Positions 35,351-42,148 of a DNA stretch of 42,148 nucleotides are shown here, piece by piece. This DNA is from Candidatus Edwardsiibacteriota bacterium. Lineage in GTDB: Bacteria > Edwardsbacteria > AC1 > EtOH8. Position numbers and translations under genes: made by a program. Every line of letters begins with the position of its first letter. The stretch's first letter is position 1. Under the pieces are notes generated by a model, which saw only the letters and a list, made by a program, of their open reading frames with translations, did not search any database and was not told where the DNA came from. The stretch lies in contig JALOPJ010000055.1 of the NCBI GenBank assembly GCA_025453955.1, positions 1 through 42,148 of the forward strand, read 5' to 3'.

Positions 35351-35935
35351 TTACTTCAGCTTGTCCGCGAACTCCTTCAGCTTGGCCGCATGCGCGCCCT
35401 TCTTGACATCGCGCTGCAGCAGCGTCAGCTGCGTCGCCGGCTCCAGGCCGGTGAGCTCCTTCATGTCCGCGAAGGTGCCCGCGTCGCCCGAGCCGCCCAT
35501 GGTGCAGAGGAACGCGGCCCTTTTGATCTTGCCCTTGTGCTGCGCCAGGTAGGTCCGCAGCGCCGGCGCGATGTGCGCGCCCCATACCGGCGAGGCCAGC
35601 ACCACCAGGTCGTACTGCGCCGGATCGTGCTTGAGCGGCCCGATCACGGTCTGGGACTTGCGCACGGCGTCGCGGCCGCCGCCCAGGTAGCCGAAGACGC
35701 CGGACCGCTTCTTGGTGTCGGTGATCTGCTCGATGTCCGCGCCGACAGCCGCGGCCAGCTCCTCGCAGACCCGCTTGGTGGTGCCGGTGCGGGAATAGTA
35801 GGCGACCAGGATCTTCATGGGCTTTCCTTGCGTGGTTGTATCGTTGGTTGCTGGTTTGACGGCGGTCTTCTGCTGGGCGAGGGCCGGGGCGAACGCGATC
35901 GCCAGCAGTGACAGGATCGTTGCGAGTCCGGTCAT
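35351..35935 (-). CDS. Flavodoxin family protein, possibly exported
   Basis: MKILVAYYSRTGTTKRVCEELAAAVG FMN-binding motif; preceded by signal-peptide-like MTGLATILSLLAIAFAPALAQQ (alternative start at 35818). Confidence 0.8.
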   Translation of the reverse strand: MTGLATILSLLAIAFAPALAQQKTAVKPATNDTTTQGKPMKILVAYYSRTGTTKRVCEELAAAVGADIEQITDTKKRSGVFGYLGGGRDAVRKSQTVIGPLKHDPAQYDLVVLASPVWGAHIAPALRTYLAQHKGKIKRAAFLCTMGGSGDAGTFADMKELTGLEPATQLTLLQRDVKKGAHAAKLKEFADKLK

Positions 35936-35984
35936 CTTCGTTCTCCAGTGTATTGATAGGACGTTATTGGTCCTGTTAACCGGC

Positions 35985-36611
35985 TCAGTAGGGGATGAAG
36001 CTGATGGCGCAGGCCGACATCTTGTCGTAGAACTCCAGGTCGCTGCGCAGGTGCGACGGCATGAAGAACAGCCGGTCGAACCCGTTCCAGATGGTGAACC
36101 AGCCGCCCGGTTCCAGCACCACCAGGAAGAAGTTCATCAGGAACGAGGCGTGCTCCATCGAGCGCAGCCAGGCGCCGGCCAGCAGCAGCACCAGCGCCAG
36201 CCCCACCAGACGCAGGCCGGTGCGGCGGTTCGCCGCGATCGCCGAGTGCGTCAGCCGCCGGTTGTCCGCGAAGAACTCGTGCAGCCGCTTGACGATCACC
36301 TCCTCCTGCGCCGTGTCCTGCAGCTTGTGGGGCACCAGCAGCACCAGCTCGAACTGGCCGCCGCGCTTTTCCTTGCCGAAGGCCTTGGCCTCGCGCAGGA
36401 AGTCGTCGGAGACGACGCGCTCCTCGTAGGGCCGCGGGTCGAAGTCCGAGAACAGGTCGTCGTAGGTGTCCAGCCAGACGCTGATCTCGGCGATCTTGGG
36501 CAGGCGCAGCTTGGCGGCCGGCTTGGTGGTCACCTTGATCCCGGCGGCGGGCTTCTCCAGCCCGGCGGCCTTCTGGATCTCCTGCTTGATGTCGCGCGGT
36601 TCGTCGGGCAT
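35985..36611 (-). CDS. Hypothetical membrane protein
   Basis: Single ORF with central TM segment, no recognised family. Confidence 0.65.
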   Translation of the reverse strand: MPDEPRDIKQEIQKAAGLEKPAAGIKVTTKPAAKLRLPKIAEISVWLDTYDDLFSDFDPRPYEERVVSDDFLREAKAFGKEKRGGQFELVLLVPHKLQDTAQEEVIVKRLHEFFADNRRLTHSAIAANRRTGLRLVGLALVLLLAGAWLRSMEHASFLMNFFLVVLEPGGWFTIWNGFDRLFFMPSHLRSDLEFYDKMSACAISFIPY

Positions 36612-36612
36612 A

Positions 36613-37389
36613 TCAGTCGTGAAGTATCTCTTCGATTCTGACCGGCTTGTACCGCTCGTACCTGTCCTTGGAGTAGTACAGCGCCTTCTCCGGGCAGTAG
36701 GACACGCAGCGCAGGCACCACTGGCACTTGCCGTTGAGGACGACCTCCTGGTTGAGCTCGATGGCGTCGGCCGGGCACAGCTCCACGCACAGCGCGCACT
36801 TGGTGCACTTGTCGCGGTCGATCCGGACGTAGTCCGGCGCGCTGGACCACATTTTCTTGCTGGTCAGCAGCGGGTGCAGCAGCCGCCCCAGCAGCGGGAA
36901 CGTCCGCCAGCGGGCCTTGCGGTCGGCCAGATCGTTGGCGAAGCGGCGGGCGTGGGCCAGGCCCTGCTCCGTGCGCTTGCTGGTCTTGTCCGGGTCGTAC
37001 CGCTTGGACCACAGGTTGGTCGGCATGCTGATCTGCGTGGCGCCCAGCAAGTGATAACCCTTGGAGTCCAGGATGCGACCCAGCGGGCCCATCGCGGCGA
37101 AGGCCATGCCGCCCATGGTGGCGAAGGCGAAGGCCGGCGCGCCCTGCGACCGCGGCAGCTTCTCGATGAACGTCCACACCAGGGGATACGTGGTGAACCC
37201 GGCGATGGGGAAGCCCAGCCCCAGGACATGGGTCGGGTCGACCGCGGCGGGGTCTGATGTCTCGATCCGGTGCAGCGCGCATTGCCGGCCGCGCCCGATC
37301 AGCGTTTTCTGGACCTCGCGTGCGGCCAGCAGGGTGTTGCCGGTGCCGGTGAAGTAGTAGAGGTCGACCGGGGCGTTCAACGTGCTCAT
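36613..37389 (-). CDS. EFR1-like flavodoxin / 4Fe-4S ferredoxin protein
   Basis: DLYYFTGTGNTLLAAREV; CTKCALCVELCPADAI and CQWCLRCVSYCPEKAL. Confidence 0.87.
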   Translation of the reverse strand: MSTLNAPVDLYYFTGTGNTLLAAREVQKTLIGRGRQCALHRIETSDPAAVDPTHVLGLGFPIAGFTTYPLVWTFIEKLPRSQGAPAFAFATMGGMAFAAMGPLGRILDSKGYHLLGATQISMPTNLWSKRYDPDKTSKRTEQGLAHARRFANDLADRKARWRTFPLLGRLLHPLLTSKKMWSSAPDYVRIDRDKCTKCALCVELCPADAIELNQEVVLNGKCQWCLRCVSYCPEKALYYSKDRYERYKPVRIEEILHD

Positions 37390-37404
37390 GACGCACCCAC
37401 TCGC

Positions 37405-40400
37405 TTATCTCGCCAATGCCCCGGCCAGCGCCTGCAGCAGGGCGTGCAGGTTGTAGGGTTTCGGCAGGAAGGCGTAGTCCAGCTCGCGGATGCGCTGCAG
37501 CCGCTCGTCGTCGCCCGTGAAGCCGCTGGTCAGCACGACCTTGAGCCCCGGCTTGGCGGCCGCCAGCTCCTGCACCAGGTCCAGGCCGTTGCCGTCCGGC
37601 AGCAGCACATCGCTGAACACCAGGTCGATCCCCGCCGCCTGGGCCGCGAAGTGGGCCCGGGCGGCGGCCACGTCGGCGGCTTCGAGCACCTGGAAGCCCT
37701 TCATCCGCAGGATGGAGGCGAACACCTTCATGATGCCGGGCTCGTCCTCGACCATCAGCACCAGCTGCTGCCGGCCGGGCGCCTCCATGACCGGCGCCGG
37801 CGCCGCGGGCCGCGGCTCGGCGGCGACGTGCTCCGGCAGGTAGACCGAGAACTCGGCGCCCTTGCCCGGTTCGCTGGCGAAGGCGATCCAGCCGCCGAAC
37901 TGCTTGGCGATACCGTAGGCCGCCGGCAGCCCCAGCCCGCGGCCCGGCCCCTTTGTGGAGAAGAACGGCTCGAAGATGCGGGCGGCGGCCTGCGGCGGGA
38001 TGCCCGGACCGCTGTCGGTCACGGCCAGCCGCACGAACCGGCCGGGGCGCCCTTCCGGCATCGCCGCGGCAGCCGGCTCGTCCAGTTCGACGTTCCCGCC
38101 GGCCAGCACCACCCGGCCGCCCCCGTCCACCGCCTCCAGCGCGTTCGCCAGCATCGCCTCCAGCACCTGGGCCACGCCGGCGGCCTGGGCCTGGGCCGGC
38201 CACAGTCCCTCCGCCAGTTGCGTTTCCAGCCGGACCCCGGCCGGGGTCTGATCCCGGGCCCTTTGCGCGGCCTGGGCGGCGACCGGCATGACGTTGCAGG
38301 CCGCCAGGTCCAGCGGCTGGCGCTGCGAGAACTGCAGCAGCTGGCGGGTCAGCGCCGCCGCCCGGGACGCCGCCCGGCCGATGCGCTCGGCGTCGGCCAG
38401 CAGCGGGTCGTCGTTGGGCAGTTTGATGTGCAGCAGCTCGGCGCCGCCCTGGATCACGGTCAGCAGGTTGTTGAAGTCGTGGGCAACGCCGCCGGCCATG
38501 GTGCCCATCGCCTCGAGCTTGCTCGACTGCAGCATCGCATCGCGCAGCTTTTCCCGCTGGGCCTCGGCCCGCTTCTCCTCGGTGATGTCGCGGGCCACGC
38601 CGATCAGCGCCAGCGGCGACCCCTGTTCGTCGCGCACCACGGCGGTCGAGAGGTGGACCGGGAATTCGCTGCCGTCCTTGCGCCGGTCGAGCAGCTCGCC
38701 CTGCCAGCCGCCCTCCCGGGTGCGCTGCAGCACGTCCGCCAGTGCCTCCCGGGGCTGCCGCGGCGACAGCACCATGCCGATGTGCCGGCCGATCAGCTCG
38801 GAACGGTCGTAGCCGTAGGTGCGGCAGAAGGCGTCGTTGACGAACAGCAGGACGTCGCGGTCGTCGGTGATGGAGATGCACTCCGAGGCGCTCTTGACGG
38901 CCTGGGCCAGGACGGTGATCTCCTGCAGCGTCTGCCGCCGCTCGGTGATGTCCTGGCTGATCACCACCACCCGGTCGACCGCGCCGCCGGCGCCGGGGAG
39001 GGCGTAGAAGTACTGGGCGATGTAGCGGTCGCCGCCGAACGCCGGCTTGGAGACCTTCAGCTCGGGGATGAACAGCATCCCTCCCGTCCGGTAGACCTGC
39101 TCGACCCGGGGCAGCCAGTCCCGCAGGTAGTTGTCCCTGGTGTCGAACGTCAGCTCGGGCCGTTCGGTGTCCCGGTCGCGCCGGATGTCGTCGTCGGTCA
39201 TCGCCCACAGCTCCTGCCAGGCCCGGTTCCAGGCCAGCAGCCGGCCGGTGCGGCTGCGCACCGAGATGCCGATCGGCGAGTGCTCGATCACCGCCCGGCT
39301 GAGGGCCTCGCTGGCCCGCAGCTCCTGCTCGGCGCGCTTGCGCGCGGTGATGTCGCGGGCCACGCCCAGCAGGCCCGTCACCGCGCCGTCCTTGAGTTGC
39401 GGCGTGACCTGGAACTCGAAGGTCAGGCCGCCGCCCTGCCGCGTCACCACCCGGGCCTCGAACGGCGGCGGGACCTCGCCCCGCAGGCCGGCGGCGGACC
39501 GTTCGCCGACGATTGCCATGTCGTCGGGGTGCACCAGCGCCACCAGCTGCCGGCCGATCATGCCGTCGCAGGGCCAGCCGGTCGCGGCCTCGTAGGCCGG
39601 GTTGAGCGAGGTGATCGTCCCGGAGGAATGGCAGGTGAACACGATGTCCCGGACGGCGTCGATCAGGGTGCGGAACCGCTGCTCGCTTTCGCGCAGGGTC
39701 TGCTCCGCCAGCTTGCGGGCGGTGATGTCGATGAAGTACCCGGCCATCTCCGGCGGCCCGGCGGCCGGGCCCGGGATCGGCTTCGACTCCTCCGCCAGCC
39801 AGCGGTAGATGCCGTCGGCGTGGCGGAACCGGTATTCCTTCACTGCGGCCCGGGCCGCGGGGAACGGCAGGCCGGTGGCCGCCATGGCGGCGCGCTCCTC
39901 GGGATGGACCCGTTCCTGCCAGAACGCCGGATCGGCCAGCCATTCGTCGGCGGAGTAGCCCAGCTCCTGCCGGACGTTGCCGCTGATGAAGGTGGTGGCG
40001 CCGTCGTCGGTCCGGCAGCTGAAGATCACCGCCGGCGTCGACCGCAGCAGGTCCTCCAGCCGGGCCCGGGCGGTGTCCAGCGCCAGTTCCGCCCGCTTGC
40101 GGGCCGAGATGTCCTGGGTCAGCGTCACCACCTGTTCCACCCCGCCCTGGGCGTCGCGGATGGGGTAGAAATGGAACGACACCCAGTCGGCCGATCGCGG
40201 CGAGTAGTCCTCCAGCGACAGCTCGGGCACGAACACCTCGCGGCCGTGCTCGAAGGCCTGGCGCACCTGCTCCGTCCACTGGCCGAGGTAGCCGTAGCGC
40301 CGCTCGATCGGCTGCCCCTCGGTCTCGCGGTCCAGCGCCCGGGCCTGCGCCGCGGTCAGGCCCCAGATCCGCAGCCAGGCGTCGTTGAACAGCAGCAGCT

Positions 40401-40599
40401 GGCCCGCCGGGCTGCGCACCGTGATCCCGATCGGCGAGTTCTCGATGACGGCGCGGGTCAGCGGCCCGGTCCGCCACAGCTGGTCCTCGACCGTGGCCCG
40501 TTCCCGGTCGTCGGTCTCGGACTGGGCCACGATCTGGCGGAAGAGCATCAGTTTCCTGACGATCTCGTCGCGCGAAGGCCGTTCCTGCTGGTCGCTCAT
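37405..40599 (-). CDS. Multi-PAS hybrid sensor histidine kinase with C-terminal receiver
   Basis: About five PAS domains, H-box GTMAGGVAHDFNNLLTVIQGG, HATPase motifs DSGPGIPP/GRGLGL, receiver LMVEDEPGIMKVFASILR...LVFSDVLLPDGNGLDLV. Confidence 0.93.
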   Translation of the reverse strand: MSDQQERPSRDEIVRKLMLFRQIVAQSETDDRERATVEDQLWRTGPLTRAVIENSPIGITVRSPAGQLLLFNDAWLRIWGLTAAQARALDRETEGQPIERRYGYLGQWTEQVRQAFEHGREVFVPELSLEDYSPRSADWVSFHFYPIRDAQGGVEQVVTLTQDISARKRAELALDTARARLEDLLRSTPAVIFSCRTDDGATTFISGNVRQELGYSADEWLADPAFWQERVHPEERAAMAATGLPFPAARAAVKEYRFRHADGIYRWLAEESKPIPGPAAGPPEMAGYFIDITARKLAEQTLRESEQRFRTLIDAVRDIVFTCHSSGTITSLNPAYEAATGWPCDGMIGRQLVALVHPDDMAIVGERSAAGLRGEVPPPFEARVVTRQGGGLTFEFQVTPQLKDGAVTGLLGVARDITARKRAEQELRASEALSRAVIEHSPIGISVRSRTGRLLAWNRAWQELWAMTDDDIRRDRDTERPELTFDTRDNYLRDWLPRVEQVYRTGGMLFIPELKVSKPAFGGDRYIAQYFYALPGAGGAVDRVVVISQDITERRQTLQEITVLAQAVKSASECISITDDRDVLLFVNDAFCRTYGYDRSELIGRHIGMVLSPRQPREALADVLQRTREGGWQGELLDRRKDGSEFPVHLSTAVVRDEQGSPLALIGVARDITEEKRAEAQREKLRDAMLQSSKLEAMGTMAGGVAHDFNNLLTVIQGGAELLHIKLPNDDPLLADAERIGRAASRAAALTRQLLQFSQRQPLDLAACNVMPVAAQAAQRARDQTPAGVRLETQLAEGLWPAQAQAAGVAQVLEAMLANALEAVDGGGRVVLAGGNVELDEPAAAAMPEGRPGRFVRLAVTDSGPGIPPQAAARIFEPFFSTKGPGRGLGLPAAYGIAKQFGGWIAFASEPGKGAEFSVYLPEHVAAEPRPAAPAPVMEAPGRQQLVLMVEDEPGIMKVFASILRMKGFQVLEAADVAAARAHFAAQAAGIDLVFSDVLLPDGNGLDLVQELAAAKPGLKVVLTSGFTGDDERLQRIRELDYAFLPKPYNLHALLQALAGALAR

Positions 40600-40615
40600 G
40601 GGTGTGGCGATGCGG

Positions 40616-42148
40616 TCAGGGTTGGACGGCTGTCCGTTCCAGCCGCTCGATCTGCGCGGCGACCAGGTCGATCGCCCCCTTGAGGGTGGCGGCGTCGAAG
40701 GCGAAGCGCGCCCCGGCGGCGGCGAACAGCTCCGGCAGCGGCCGGCTCCCGCCCAGCCGCAGGGCGCGGCGGTAGGCCGCCAGCGCCGCGGCCGGGTCCG
40801 CCAGCGAGTTCCCCCAGAGCTGCACCGCGCCCAGCTGGGCCAGGCCGTACTCCACGTAGTAGAAGGGATGGATGAAGATGTGCAGCCGGCGGTGCCAGCC
40901 GGTCATCCGCGCCTCGTCCAGTCCGCGCCAGTCGGTGCCGGTCTCGAACCGCCGCGACTGGCGCAGCCATTCGTCGTCGCACCGCGCCGGGTCGGCCGCC
41001 TCCTCCGGGTGCAGGTAGGCCCAGTGCTGGAAGGCGTCGACCACGGCCATCGACGGCCAGAACAGGATGATGCCTTCCAGGTGGTCGATCAGCGCCCGGG
41101 CCGCGTCGGCCGCCGGGTAGAACGCTCCCAAATGCGGCCCGGCCAGCAGCTCCATCCCCATCGACGCCACCTCGGCGAACTCCATCGGCGGCTCGGTCTG
41201 CTGGACGTAGGGCAGGGCCGCGCTCTCGAAGACGTTGAAGCAATGGCCGCTCTCGTGCAGCAGGGTCTGGACATCGCCCTGGACCCCGACCGCGTTGGCG
41301 AAGATGAAGGGCCGGTGCGCCGCGGCGAAGGTGGTGCAGTACCCGCCGGGGCGCTTGTTGGGACGGTTCTCCAGGTCCAGCAGCCGCTCCGCGACCATGG
41401 TGCCGAAGTACCCGCCCAGCGCCGGATCGAGCGCCGCGAAGATCCTGGCGGTTTTGGCGGTCAGTTCGTCCATCGAGGTGAAGGGCTTGAGCGGCGGCCG
41501 TCGCTGCGGGTCGACCGCGCCGTCCCAGGGCCGCAGCGCCGGCAGTCCCAATTGGCCGGCCTTCTTCCTCAGCAGGGCCGCCGCGGCAGGCACCGCCACC
41601 TCGGCGATGGCGTCGTGGAACCGCAGGCAATCGTCGGGCGTGTAGTCGAACCGGGCCAGCGACCGCCAGCGGTAGTCGCGGTAGTTCGCCAGACCGGCGT
41701 TGGCCGCGATCCGCTGCCGCAGCGGGAAGTACTCCCGCCACAGGTCGTTGAGCGCGGCGCGGTCCTGCAGCTGGCGCTGGGCGACCAGGCGCCAGGCCCG
41801 TTCCCGCCGCTCGCGGTCCTGCTCCTGGTACACCGGCTTGAGCTGGGTGACGGTGCGCTCCGTCCCGTCCCACTGCACGGTCTGGGCGCCGGTGATGGCG
41901 CCGTAGCGCTGGCGGAGCTTCTGCTCCTGGGCCTGCAGCGGCAGGTTCTCGGTCCGGAAGATCTCGGCCTCCACCCGCATCCGCTTCAGCGGCAGCTCGA
42001 ACCCCGCCGGGCAGTGCCCGCTGGCCAGCAGCTTCTGCTTGAGCCGCTGCTCGGCCTGCTTGAACTGCGGCTGGACCTCGTCCAGGTAGGCGTCGAACAG
42101 CGCCTTGGCGTCCTGGTCGGCGGTGTCGACCGTGGACATCACGTACAG
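40616..42148 (-). CDS. M3 family oligoendopeptidase-like metallopeptidase, 5' end truncated by window
   Basis: HESGHCFNVFESAALPYVQQTEPPMEFAEVASMGMELLAG; frame remains open through the window edge. Confidence 0.87.
   Translation of the reverse strand: MYVMSTVDTADQDAKALFDAYLDEVQPQFKQAEQRLKQKLLASGHCPAGFELPLKRMRVEAEIFRTENLPLQAQEQKLRQRYGAITGAQTVQWDGTERTVTQLKPVYQEQDRERRERAWRLVAQRQLQDRAALNDLWREYFPLRQRIAANAGLANYRDYRWRSLARFDYTPDDCLRFHDAIAEVAVPAAAALLRKKAGQLGLPALRPWDGAVDPQRRPPLKPFTSMDELTAKTARIFAALDPALGGYFGTMVAERLLDLENRPNKRPGGYCTTFAAAHRPFIFANAVGVQGDVQTLLHESGHCFNVFESAALPYVQQTEPPMEFAEVASMGMELLAGPHLGAFYPAADAARALIDHLEGIILFWPSMAVVDAFQHWAYLHPEEAADPARCDDEWLRQSRRFETGTDWRGLDEARMTGWHRRLHIFIHPFYYVEYGLAQLGAVQLWGNSLADPAAALAAYRRALRLGGSRPLPELFAAAGARFAFDAATLKGAIDLVAAQIERLERTAVQP

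Noticed and set aside
36530-40477. 1315-aa minus-strand ORF and 1137-aa plus-strand ORF (37270-40683) over the kinase
   Set aside because: Low-complexity R/G/P/A-rich translations opposite or out of frame to a clearly recognisable histidine kinase; GC-rich codon bias artefact.
1-42148. CRISPR arrays, tRNA and rRNA genes
   Set aside because: No regularly spaced identical repeats with unique spacers and no recognisable tRNA or rRNA sequence were seen by eye; a tRNAscan-SE/Infernal run would be needed to confirm.

Overview
GC-rich bacterial chromosomal window, probably from an uncultured lineage; exact taxonomy cannot be determined from the sequence alone. Most of it is densely packed housekeeping and accessory genes. 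The + strand half (about 1-21.25 kb) carries an SDR/thioester-reductase-like protein, a CrtI-like desaturase, TPR proteins, branched-chain aminotransferase, a DUF4342 protein, pyrimidine-dimer glycosylase, a TudS/DUF523-DUF1722 fusion, pseudouridine synthase, an MBL hydrolase, Nudix enzymes, a HerA-like DUF853 ATPase, a QueG-like Fe-S protein, a DUF4416 protein, a GIY-YIG protein and an M1 peptidase. The - strand half (about 21.36 kb to the end) carries three consecutive parvulin PPIases, a TtcA-like protein, a secreted EndoI-type nuclease, rpoD, dnaG, a HEPN/MNT toxin-antitoxin-like pair, a DUF1232 protein, flavodoxin, an EFR1-like ferredoxin, a multi-PAS hybrid histidine kinase and an M3 peptidase. 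The strongest unusual signals are: (1) a small GIY-YIG nuclease gene embedded between REP-like palindromic repeats, whose terminal motif (GTCAYCCYGAG) recurs at a tandem pair of 102-bp elements with terminal inverted repeats near 35.2 kb; (2) a HEPN/MNT module sitting exactly between two near-identical copies of the first ~60 nt of dnaG, which looks like an insertion that regenerated the dnaG 5' end; (3) gene lesions in cutA (internal out-of-frame deletion) and in an M1 peptidase/beta-barrel gene (7-bp tandem duplication plus a second probable deletion).
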